Part shown: in pieces, positions 26,560-34,977 of the stretch
Layout: the number at the start of each line of letters is the position of its first letter
How positions within the stretch are numbered: position 1 is the first letter of the stretch
Origin: Cerasicoccus arenae
GTDB lineage: Bacteria > Verrucomicrobiota > Verrucomicrobiia > Opitutales > Cerasicoccaceae
Direction of reading: 5' to 3'
NCBI RefSeq assembly: GCF_014651635.1
Contig: NZ_BMXG01000011.1
Span: 62,001 to 126,000 of the forward strand
DNA: 64,000 bases
The notes under the pieces: generated by a model
Seen by the model: only the letters and a program-made list of their open reading frames with translations
The model's database searches: none
Told to the model about the DNA's origin: nothing
Made by a program: the position numbers and the translations under genes

Positions 26560-27876
26560 ATGAGAAATAACTTATTACCCTGGGTGTTTTTTCGGCGATT
26601 GATAGCTTTGTTGGTATTCTCTGCTCTGTTCCTCGCTGGTGAGCTCGTTGCTGCAAGCAGCGTGCAAATCAAAGAAACGGGACCACAGAAATTTGAGCTG
26701 CTGGTCGATGGTAAACCTTTTTTCGCTAATGGTGTTGGCGGTTATAACAATCTACCAATGCTTAAAGAGATGGGAGGCAACTGCTTTCGCACTTGGGGCA
26801 TTGAATCGCTTGAGGAGCGTATTGATGGCAAACCTCTCTTGGATTATGCTCATGATTTGGGGCTTAAGGTGGTCGTTGGAATTTGGATTGGCCACGAGCG
26901 GCATGGTTTTGACTACATGGATCAGGCTCAATTACGTAAGCAGCGCAGGGATGTCGAGGGTGCCGTGCGCAAATACAAAAACCATCCCGCGATTCTCATG
27001 TGGGGACTTGGTAACGAAATGGAAGGCCCAGCCTCGGGTGGTAGTGAAATTCGTATTTGGGAAGAGTTGAACCATCTAGCTAAGCTTGTTAAAAAAGAAG
27101 ATCCCAGTCATCCAGTAATGACTGTCATCGCGGGCATCGGTGGAGAGAAGGTGAAGAATATTATTAAGCATTACCCTGAAATCGACGTATTGGGCGTCAA
27201 CGCCTACGCTAGTGCTCCAGGCGTAGGCGGTGGTCTTGTGGAACAGGGTTGGAAGAAGCCGTTTATGCTGACCGAATTTGGGCCCAGCGGTCATTGGGAA
27301 GTTGGTCATACCTCATGGGGTGCACCGATTGAGCCCACTAGCCGAGAGAAGGCGGCGTCATATTTCGCAACGCAGAAACGCGTGATTGAGGACGGGCAGG
27401 GGATGTGTTTGGGCACTTTTGCTTTCCTCTGGAGCCACAAGCAGGAAACTACGTCTACATGGTATGGAATGTTTCTACCAACCGGTGAAAAACTCGGTAC
27501 AGTTGACGCAATGGGCTACGCTTGGAGCGGAGAGTTTCCTGCCAATCGGAGCCCTAAATTAATTTCGCTGTCCTCGTCGGCTGATCAAAAGAAAGTAAAG
27601 CGAGATAGTTTACAGAAGGCGCATGTTAAAGTGAAGGACGCTGAAGGAGATCCACTTGAGATCGACTGGGTAGTTACTGCTGAGAGCACCGATCGTCAAG
27701 TTGGTGGTGACAAAGAGTCTGTGCCGCCCTCGTATCCGAGTCTAATCGTTAGCAATGGTGACGAAAGCCTTGAATTTTACGCCCCCTCGAAATCGGGTGC
27801 CTATCGACTTTTTGTCTATATCCGCGATAACGCGGGTGGCGCAGCTACAGCGAATTTCCCATTCTACGTCGAGTAA
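26560..27876 (+). CDS. Exported clan-A glycoside hydrolase (GH2/GH5-like TIM barrel)
   Basis: A protein of about 438 residues. The ATG at 26560 is chosen because it gives a clean signal peptide (basic start, hydrophobic LIALLVFSALFLAG, ending VAA near residue 30); upstream in-frame ATGs fall inside or before the promoter. The barrel carries WGLGNEMEG with the expected acid/base Glu at 153 and LTEFGPSGHWE with the nucleophile Glu at 239, the hallmark spacing of clan GH-A. A small beta-domain follows (about 340-438). It is first of four genes in an operon with a phosphorylase-like protein, a GPH carrier and a GH30. Probable role: trimming beta-1,3-glucan fragments. The exact family is not settled; GH2, GH5 or a recent beta-glucanase family are possible. 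Confidence 0.82.
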   Translation: MRNNLLPWVFFRRLIALLVFSALFLAGELVAASSVQIKETGPQKFELLVDGKPFFANGVGGYNNLPMLKEMGGNCFRTWGIESLEERIDGKPLLDYAHDLGLKVVVGIWIGHERHGFDYMDQAQLRKQRRDVEGAVRKYKNHPAILMWGLGNEMEGPASGGSEIRIWEELNHLAKLVKKEDPSHPVMTVIAGIGGEKVKNIIKHYPEIDVLGVNAYASAPGVGGGLVEQGWKKPFMLTEFGPSGHWEVGHTSWGAPIEPTSREKAASYFATQKRVIEDGQGMCLGTFAFLWSHKQETTSTWYGMFLPTGEKLGTVDAMGYAWSGEFPANRSPKLISLSSSADQKKVKRDSLQKAHVKVKDAEGDPLEIDWVVTAESTDRQVGGDKESVPPSYPSLIVSNGDESLEFYAPSKSGAYRLFVYIRDNAGGAATANFPFYVE

Positions 27877-27902
27877 AATTACGTAAGAAATCTGATTAGG
27901 CT

Positions 27903-30900
27903 ATGATTAGTGATAGTATTTCCGGCACCGAAATTCGGAGTGAAAAACAAAGTTGGCATGCTGATGCTGACGAGTCTAGTACCGTAATGGTGAATGACGA
28001 ACGCTTTATCGCTATTGAAAGAGCAGAGCTAATGGCGTCATTTTTCCTGACAATGGTTAGCGCGACGAATCACTGGTTTTTCGTCAGCAGCCAGGGCGCA
28101 TTGACGGCGGGTCGTGGGTCTCCTGATACAGCACTGTTTCCCTACTATACAGTCGACAAGATTATGGACAACTGGAATGTGACCGGCCCGCAGACAGTCA
28201 TCCAGGCGGGCAGTTCTCGTTGGGAACCTTTTAAGCCCTATTCCGAACGGCATTTTGATATTCAGCGTCGATTGTTAAAAAGCATCAATAGTGATTCCAT
28301 CATTTTTGAAGAGACCAATCTGAGCTTGCAACTACGTTTCACCTATCGCTGGCGGACGTCAGAGCGTTTTGGCTTTATTCGCACCGTGATGCTGCAAAAT
28401 TTATCGGAGAAGCAGCAGGCGCTTGATGTGGTAGATGGTTTGGAGAATTTTCTGCCTGCTGGTCTCGACCAGCGTACGCAGAACGTATATAGTTGCCTTG
28501 GTGATGCATATAAGCAGACCGAAATCGATGCTGGATGTGGGTTGTTGGTTCACCGGATGGCATCGGGGCTAACGGATGAAGCTGTGCCGATGGAGGTGTT
28601 GCTGGCGACCACAGTTTGGTCTCATGGCTGGCCTCAAAGCAGAGTGCTTGGGCAGCGCAGCTCGGCCATGGCATTTTTAGATGGACTGGGTTTGAGTGAG
28701 ACGGATCGAATACGCGCCGCTCGCGGTGCGTATTACAACGCTGGTCGTATTATACTACAACCCCGTGCGAAGAAGGAATGGGGACAGGTGGCAGAGATTC
28801 TCCAGACTCAGTCCAATGTCGCCTTGTTGAGCAATCAGCTAACAGAGCCAGATAAGCTCTGGGAAGCTGTTTGTGCCGATATGGACAATGGAAGTGAAAG
28901 GCTTGAAGGACTGCTTGCGTCATCGGATGGCTGTCAGTTAACAGCAGATACCCCTTATTGCGCCCATCACCGATCTAATGTCCTTTTCAATATTATGCGC
29001 GGTGGTGTATTTGCTGATAATTACTCTATCGACCGCGAGCTTTTGATTAATTCGATCCGCGTGTTCAAGAAGAATTTGAGAATTGAGGAGGAAAAATGGC
29101 TAAATTCACTGCCCGATAAGATTGGCTATCCGGAATTAATTGTGAAGGCGCGTCAACAAGACAGTGAAGATATTGTTCGACTTTGCCGAGAGCACTTGCC
29201 GTTGGTTTTCAGTCGACGCCATGGGGATCCGAGTAGACCTTGGAACCGATTCAATATTAAGACCAAAGATTTTCAAGGGCGTGATCTTGTTGGGTTTGAA
29301 GGCAATTGGCGGGACATTTTTCAAAATTGGGAAGCACTTTCCTATAGTTTTCCGCGCTTTAACGATGCATTTCTAAACAAGTTTTTAAACGCGTCTACGG
29401 CAGACGGCTATAATCCTTACCGTATCACGTCACGCGGGGTGGATTGGGAAAAGCCAGACCCAAATGACCCCTGGGCGTCTATTGGCTATTGGGGGGATCA
29501 TCAGATTATATATTTGCTCAAGTTTTTGGAGTTTTCCGAGCATTTCAATCCCAACGGATTTCGCTCGATGTTGCACGAAATGAGTTTTGTTTTTGCTGAT
29601 GTGCCTTATGAAGTAAAATCGTTCACTGAGCTCGTAAAGGATCCAAAGCAGTCAATTCGGTTTAACAAAGAGCATGATCGCCTAATTAATGATCGGGTGA
29701 CTGAATATGGAGCCGATGGAAAGCTGTTGCACGATGTTACCGGCGCTTTGCATCGAGTTAGCTTGATGGAGAAGCTGCTCATACCGGCGCTGGTTAAGCT
29801 CAGTAATTTTTGTCCAGGTGGTGGAATCTGGATGAATACGCAACGCCCAGAGTGGAACGATGCGAACAATGCATTAGCAGGGTGGGGCTTGTCGATGGTC
29901 ACCACTTCTTACCTATACCGATATCTATGCTTTCTTCAGAGCTTGGTGGTGGATGAGGATATTTCTTTCCAGTGTAGTGAGTCGGTGCTTGAGCTCCTAT
30001 CTGCGCAGCAACGGATTTTTAAAGCATCGCCTGAGTTAAGCTGTTTGTGCCGCCATGAGTGCTATAATTTATTCAGTCAATTGGGACTGTCTGGTGAGCA
30101 ATATCGTGAACGTGTTTACGCTAAAAAATTTGGATCACAAAGTAAAATAAGAGCCACTGAAATTTCAGAGTGGATTAAGTCGGCTCTTGAACATGTCAAG
30201 TCGACGATTGTCTCCAGTCAACGCTCAGATGGTCTCTTTCATTCATATAACACACTGTGCATAGATGCAGAATCCAAGTCTGCTAGAGTTAAACATTTGG
30301 GGGAGATGCTGGAAGGCCAAGTCGCCGTGTTGAGCTCGGGTATTTTGTCTCCGCTTGAATCGATAGCTGTTCTTGAAGCGCTTCGGTCCAGCCAATTGTA
30401 TTGTCCTCAGAGAAATAGCTATGTGCTATATCCAGACAAAGAGTTGCCTGCGTTTCTTGAGATGGGACGAGTTCCTATGGTGACAGCGAAAGCGGTTCCG
30501 CTTTTGGCTAGATTGCTGGAGCAGGGGGACACATCGTTGATCGAGTATTCGCCTAGTGAGGGCTGCTGTCGATTTAACGCTAACCTAGCGAATCGTTTTG
30601 AATTAGATAAAGTCCTTGATGGTTTTGAATCGAACAGTGAGTTGGTTGATCTCATCGCTAAGGATCGTGGTTCTATCCATCAAATATATGAGGCCACTTT
30701 CAACCATCAGAGCTTCACTGGTCGCAGTGGCTCGATGTTTGCTTATGAAGGGCTGGGGAGCATATATTGGCACATGGTTTCGAAGCTGATGCTTGCTGTC
30801 GCAGAAATCGCGCTGCAGGCAGCAGAATCTGACGACGCCAGCTACCTCAAGCTAAGAACCCACTATTATACGGTTCAAGATGGACTAGGTTTCCGCAAGA

Positions 30901-31370
30901 CATCTGAGGAGTATGGAGCCTTTCCTCCTGACGCCTACTCGCATACACCTGCTCATGCTGGCGCGCAGCAACCGGGTTTGACTGGCATGGTGAAGGAGGG
31001 TATTTTAGCCCGGTTCGCTGAATTGGGGGTGAGTTTTGTTCGTAGCAGAATTCGTTTTAAGCCACGTCTACTGCGTGATCAGGAGTTTCTACAAGAGGAT
31101 ACATGCTGTCGAATTCTTAGTAAAGATGGCACGTCACGCGAATTGAATGTTCCTGAGCGCGGGCTTCTATTTACGTTAGCGCAAACGCCAATAATATACC
31201 AGTTATCCGATAGGGATACTACGCAGATCCAAGTCTATGATGCTCATGGAACAGTGACCATAATTGACGATGATAAACTGCCGAGTAATATAACTGCTGA
31301 GATAATCGATCGAATGGGGAGCATCGACCATCTCGTCGTCAGACTATCTGCATCGAATGATTTACGATGA
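27903..31370 (+). CDS. Giant GH94-clan, phosphorylase-like enzyme, probably acting on beta-1,3-glucan oligosaccharides
   Basis: A 1155-residue cytoplasmic protein without a signal. Two motifs mark the helical (alpha/alpha)6 core of cellobiose-phosphorylase-like enzymes: GYWGDHQIIYLLKFL near residue 527 with a plausible catalytic acid (Asp) and WNDANNALAGWGLSMVTTSY near 650. The length exceeds classic GH94 (about 800) and is nearer the roughly 1100-residue GH149 and GH161 beta-1,3-glucan phosphorylases. I cannot tell which family it belongs to by eye. Position between a GH-A glycosidase, a sugar symporter and GH30 supports a role releasing glucose-1-phosphate from imported laminari-oligosaccharides. 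It starts 26 bp after the previous gene and its stop overlaps the next start by 4 bp (ATGA). Confidence 0.78.
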   Translation: MISDSISGTEIRSEKQSWHADADESSTVMVNDERFIAIERAELMASFFLTMVSATNHWFFVSSQGALTAGRGSPDTALFPYYTVDKIMDNWNVTGPQTVIQAGSSRWEPFKPYSERHFDIQRRLLKSINSDSIIFEETNLSLQLRFTYRWRTSERFGFIRTVMLQNLSEKQQALDVVDGLENFLPAGLDQRTQNVYSCLGDAYKQTEIDAGCGLLVHRMASGLTDEAVPMEVLLATTVWSHGWPQSRVLGQRSSAMAFLDGLGLSETDRIRAARGAYYNAGRIILQPRAKKEWGQVAEILQTQSNVALLSNQLTEPDKLWEAVCADMDNGSERLEGLLASSDGCQLTADTPYCAHHRSNVLFNIMRGGVFADNYSIDRELLINSIRVFKKNLRIEEEKWLNSLPDKIGYPELIVKARQQDSEDIVRLCREHLPLVFSRRHGDPSRPWNRFNIKTKDFQGRDLVGFEGNWRDIFQNWEALSYSFPRFNDAFLNKFLNASTADGYNPYRITSRGVDWEKPDPNDPWASIGYWGDHQIIYLLKFLEFSEHFNPNGFRSMLHEMSFVFADVPYEVKSFTELVKDPKQSIRFNKEHDRLINDRVTEYGADGKLLHDVTGALHRVSLMEKLLIPALVKLSNFCPGGGIWMNTQRPEWNDANNALAGWGLSMVTTSYLYRYLCFLQSLVVDEDISFQCSESVLELLSAQQRIFKASPELSCLCRHECYNLFSQLGLSGEQYRERVYAKKFGSQSKIRATEISEWIKSALEHVKSTIVSSQRSDGLFHSYNTLCIDAESKSARVKHLGEMLEGQVAVLSSGILSPLESIAVLEALRSSQLYCPQRNSYVLYPDKELPAFLEMGRVPMVTAKAVPLLARLLEQGDTSLIEYSPSEGCCRFNANLANRFELDKVLDGFESNSELVDLIAKDRGSIHQIYEATFNHQSFTGRSGSMFAYEGLGSIYWHMVSKLMLAVAEIALQAAESDDASYLKLRTHYYTVQDGLGFRKTSEEYGAFPPDAYSHTPAHAGAQQPGLTGMVKEGILARFAELGVSFVRSRIRFKPRLLRDQEFLQEDTCCRILSKDGTSRELNVPERGLLFTLAQTPIIYQLSDRDTTQIQVYDAHGTVTIIDDDKLPSNITAEIIDRMGSIDHLVVRLSASNDLR

Positions 31371-32749
31371 GTGATAGCGAAAAACTAGCATTTCGGGAAA
31401 AAGTTGGTTATGGTTTCGGTGATACTGCATCGAACATCTATTTCCAGTTCGTGAACATTTTCCTCCTGTATTATTATACAGATGTTTTTGGCCTCGCTCC
31501 AACGTCTGCTGGTATTCTGTTTGTGGCGGCGCGTTTCTGGGATGCGATCAACGACCCACTCATGGGCGTAGTCGCGGACCGAACCAACACCCGTTGGGGG
31601 AAATACCGGCCTTATCTTTTATGGATGGCAGTGCCGTTTGGACTCATAGGTTATCTATGCTTTGCTAACCCGAATTTCAGTGAAACTGGAAAACTCATTT
31701 ATGCATACGCAACCTATATTGGGCTGATGATGGTCTACACCGCGATCAATGTCCCATACTCGGCATTGATGGGCGTGATGACGCCAAGCTCTAAGGAGCG
31801 CACCAAGTTGGCGACTTATCGTTTTGTTGGTGCATTTTCAGGCACACTATTGATATCGCTGGCGGTGCGTCCGTTGGTGCGTGAGTTGGGTGGTGGTGAT
31901 GAGGCGCTTGGCTTCAAATTAACAATGGGACTATTGTCCATTGTAGCTGTTGCTCTTTTTCTTTTTACGTTTGCCTGGACCAAAGAGCGTGTGAAGCCAC
32001 AGTGTAATGAAAATACCAGTATCAAGCAGGATATTGTGTTTCTATTTCAAAATCGCCCTTGGATTATTATGGTCATTGCGGCTATTCTTACACTGTCCAA
32101 TGTTGCGGTGCGCGGCGCTGTTACGGCTCACTTTCTAAAATACTACGTTGGTGACGACGGTCAGTCAGTGTTTTGGTTCTTAGATAAGACATCGCTGATG
32201 CTGACTTCTGGCTCATTGGCTTTCATTATCGGGATATTCTTTACCAGTTGGTTCAGTAAGACCTTCGGAAAGCGCAATTCGCTGATGGCGTTAACACTGT
32301 TAAATGGTGCGACTTTATTGGTGTTCTATTTCATTCCACCGGATGCGTTCTATCTCATGCTTACCGTGAATGCGCTGGGAAGTTTACTTGCTGGGCCGAC
32401 GCCGGTATTGGTTTGGGCGATCTACACTGATGTTGCTGACTACGGTGAATGGCGCTTTGGTCGTCGTGCAACCGGGTTGGTGTTTTCTGCCGCGATGTTC
32501 GCCCAGAAGATGGGTCTCGCTATTGGCGGTGGCTTATCCGGTTGGCTGTTAGGCTACTTCGGCTATGTCGCCAACCAGCAACAGACACCAGAGACTATTA
32601 ATGGCATTCGATTGCTCTTTTCGGTGTTGCCTGGTGTGCTAGCCATCGCCAATGGCATAATACTTATTTGGTACCCCCTTTCGGACGACGACGTTTCAAG
32701 CATCGAAGCCGAACTGAAAGTCCGCCGTGAACTTAGTAACCCTGCATAA
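31367..32749 (+). CDS. GPH-family glycoside:cation symporter
   Basis: A 460-residue inner-membrane carrier with 12 predicted helices. The opening KVGYGFGDTASNIYFQFVNI and the loop DRTNTRWGKYRPYLL (after helix 2) are signatures of the GPH (MelB-like) branch of the MFS. It overlaps the upstream phosphorylase-like gene by 4 bp and precedes GH30 by 9 bp, so it is translationally coupled within the operon. It would import mono- or short beta-gluco-oligosaccharides with H+ or Na+. With a cytoplasmic phosphorylase next to it, direct uptake of oligosaccharides is plausible. Confidence 0.93.
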   Translation: MSDSEKLAFREKVGYGFGDTASNIYFQFVNIFLLYYYTDVFGLAPTSAGILFVAARFWDAINDPLMGVVADRTNTRWGKYRPYLLWMAVPFGLIGYLCFANPNFSETGKLIYAYATYIGLMMVYTAINVPYSALMGVMTPSSKERTKLATYRFVGAFSGTLLISLAVRPLVRELGGGDEALGFKLTMGLLSIVAVALFLFTFAWTKERVKPQCNENTSIKQDIVFLFQNRPWIIMVIAAILTLSNVAVRGAVTAHFLKYYVGDDGQSVFWFLDKTSLMLTSGSLAFIIGIFFTSWFSKTFGKRNSLMALTLLNGATLLVFYFIPPDAFYLMLTVNALGSLLAGPTPVLVWAIYTDVADYGEWRFGRRATGLVFSAAMFAQKMGLAIGGGLSGWLLGYFGYVANQQQTPETINGIRLLFSVLPGVLAIANGIILIWYPLSDDDVSSIEAELKVRRELSNPA

Positions 32750-32758
32750 GATTAAATT

Positions 32759-34258
32759 ATGATGAAAATGACCTCTCTCATGGCGTTATCGGCGTCAGTC
32801 TTAATTGGCCCTGCTAGCGCAGTTGCATCCTTCGAAATTTTCCAGACATCTCGTCAAGGCGATCGCTTGGACAAAGTAGATGCGGAGGCAACCGGCCCTT
32901 CTACCTACACACTGACGTTGAATCCTGAAAAAACCTATCAGACGCTGGTTGGTATCGGTGGCTCTTTTACGGAGTCTGGGGGCCAGGTTCTCAGCGAACT
33001 TTCCAAGACGAAGCGTGAGCTTGCGCTGCGAAGTTATTTCTCGCCAGCTGGCGCTCATTACACGCTCACGCGTACTCACATTGCAAGCAGTGACTTTTCT
33101 GTAACCAACTACACCTATGCGCCGGTTCCGGGAGACAACGAATTGGCGCATTTCTCAATCGATCCGGACCGCAAATATTTGTTGCCCATGATCAAGGAGG
33201 CGCAGGGAATTGCAGGCGCGGAATTTAGTATTCTCTCGTCGCCATGGACGCCACCGCCTTGGATGAAAACTAACAATGATTGGAATGGAGGTCATCTTAA
33301 GCGTGAGCATTATCAGACATTCGCCGATTATATTGTTAAGTACATTAAGGCATATGAAGCTGAGGGAATCCCCATCTGGGGCATCACGCCGGCTAATGAA
33401 CCACTGGGCAATGGTTCGAATTGGGAGAGTGTTCATTTTTCTGCTCAGGAGATGAGTGAATACATTGGGGACTACCTTGGGCCCGTACTCGAAAAGCACG
33501 CGCCGGCCGTCAAAATATGGGCCTACGATCAAAACCGCGGCCATCACCTTGTCGAGTGGGCGGAGGCGATTCTGGGCAATTCGAAGTCGGCCAAGTATGT
33601 CGAAGGTATGGCGATCCATTGGTACCAAAGTACAGTCGACATTGACGCAGAGTCGTTGGACAAAGTGCATGAGGAATTTCCGAACAAACAGATTTTGCAT
33701 TCCGAAGGATGCATTGACGCCATAGGAGACGATGAAGAAATTGGTGTCTGGCTGGAAGACGATTGGTATTGGCGTGCTGAAGCGACTGATTGGGGCTACA
33801 CTTGGGCTGCTGACGAAAATAAGGTGCACCATCCCAAGTATCGTCCGTTTTACCGCTATGCTCGCGACTTGATTGGCGGCTTTAATCACCACCTTGTTGG
33901 CTGGGTTGATTGGAATATGTTTCTCAACACTCGTGGCGGCCCAAATCATGCGCGCAATTATTGTTTAGCCCCAATTCTGGTGGATAGTGGAAAGGATGAG
34001 TTCTACCGTACTCCCTTGTTCTATGCAGTGGCCCATTTCAGTCGCTACATGCGTCCCGGTGCCAAGCGCATTGATTTGACCGGCCATGACCAGTTTTTAA
34101 TGGCGACTGCTTTCAAGAATCCTGATGATTCAATTGCCGTTGCTGTGTTTAACACGTCTGAAGAGAGTATTAACTACGAGTTGAAAATGGGTGCTAGTCA
34201 AAAGTTGTGTTCGATCCCCGGTCAGGCGTTACAGACAGTTGTAATTAGCCACCCTTAA
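32759..34258 (+). CDS. Exported GH30 beta-glucosidase/glucanase
   Basis: A 499-residue secreted enzyme with a signal peptide (residues about 1-23). It opens with the GH30 feature YQTLVGIGGSFTESGG, then SSPWTPPPWMKTN near residue 160. The acid/base Glu is in TPANEPLGN (about 213) and the nucleophile in ILHSEGC (about 313); a C-terminal beta-sandwich ends near 497. GH30 includes beta-1,6-glucanases (GH30_3) and beta-glucosidases (GH30_1). In this operon a role in removing beta-1,6 side chains or glucose residues from laminarin-like glucan is likely. The last gene of the operon; its end converges with the gene at 34285. Confidence 0.92.
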   Translation: MMKMTSLMALSASVLIGPASAVASFEIFQTSRQGDRLDKVDAEATGPSTYTLTLNPEKTYQTLVGIGGSFTESGGQVLSELSKTKRELALRSYFSPAGAHYTLTRTHIASSDFSVTNYTYAPVPGDNELAHFSIDPDRKYLLPMIKEAQGIAGAEFSILSSPWTPPPWMKTNNDWNGGHLKREHYQTFADYIVKYIKAYEAEGIPIWGITPANEPLGNGSNWESVHFSAQEMSEYIGDYLGPVLEKHAPAVKIWAYDQNRGHHLVEWAEAILGNSKSAKYVEGMAIHWYQSTVDIDAESLDKVHEEFPNKQILHSEGCIDAIGDDEEIGVWLEDDWYWRAEATDWGYTWAADENKVHHPKYRPFYRYARDLIGGFNHHLVGWVDWNMFLNTRGGPNHARNYCLAPILVDSGKDEFYRTPLFYAVAHFSRYMRPGAKRIDLTGHDQFLMATAFKNPDDSIAVAVFNTSEESINYELKMGASQKLCSIPGQALQTVVISHP

Positions 34259-34284
34259 GAAGCGAATTTTGATTGCCCACATGT

Positions 34285-34971
34285 CTATTGCTGGTCTTCT
34301 GATTCACTTGGTGGAGGTCGATCGTAGAAGGATAGCATGTCGACGATGACCTTGTCCCGCCCAGGAACGGGGCGACCATCGCGTAGCAACAAGAGTACGC
34401 GTAGGCCGGGACGGAGGGCTATCGGGTTGCTGAAGATCAGTGACCATTTGTCATCCGTGTGGGCGGCCAGGCTGATGACCACCCGCTGACGCTCGGTGTC
34501 GAAATTGAGATGATGACTCTGACCTGGCGACAACTGAAAATCCTCCTCACTCAAGCGAAAGGCCAAGTCTACATTGGATAGATTGATCACGAACACAGTC
34601 TCCTCTGGTCGGCTTATCGAGGAATCGGGTAGACAGATGGCGGTGACATCTTCAGCTGGATTTCGATTCAGAATGACGAGCCCTTGCTCCAAATCAGTCG
34701 GAAGGGAAAGCCCTAGCACTTTTTTTCGATGGAGCACTCCCTTTTCGTCAGGGACATCTCGGTAGAGGCTGAGCATGTTTTCTTCATCGTAATCATAGAT
34801 GGATGAAAAGACATTTTCGTCGGCACGGATATACACTTTGTTTTTTCCGCTGACAATATACAGGTCGTCGTGGATACTACCATTTAGGCTGATGAAACGC
34901 AGGGAAAGCGCTAAACCACAAAGTGGGGTGAAGAGGAGTACGGTGAAAATGAGGCGCCAAGCTAAGAACAT
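34285..34971 (-). CDS. Exported partner of the giant pseudopilin-like protein (copy 2)
   Basis: A 228-residue protein with a signal anchor or peptide (about residues 5-23) and no recognised family. Its early mature region (LRFISLNGSIHDDLYIVSG) resembles that of the copy at 20183-20839. It lies 6 bp downstream of a giant pseudopilin-like gene, repeating the arrangement of copy 1. The body is beta-rich and charged, ending in a proline- and acid-rich tail. It is likely an accessory factor dedicated to its upstream partner. Confidence 0.7.
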   Translation of the reverse strand: MFLAWRLIFTVLLFTPLCGLALSLRFISLNGSIHDDLYIVSGKNKVYIRADENVFSSIYDYDEENMLSLYRDVPDEKGVLHRKKVLGLSLPTDLEQGLVILNRNPAEDVTAICLPDSSISRPEETVFVINLSNVDLAFRLSEEDFQLSPGQSHHLNFDTERQRVVISLAAHTDDKWSLIFSNPIALRPGLRVLLLLRDGRPVPGRDKVIVDMLSFYDRPPPSESEDQQ

Positions 34972-34977
34972 AATTAT

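Noticed and set aside
26560-27876. Assignment of the TIM-barrel glycosidase to GH158
   Set aside because: Length and context fit, but the catalytic motifs alone do not separate GH158 from GH2/GH5-like families. A profile search would be needed.
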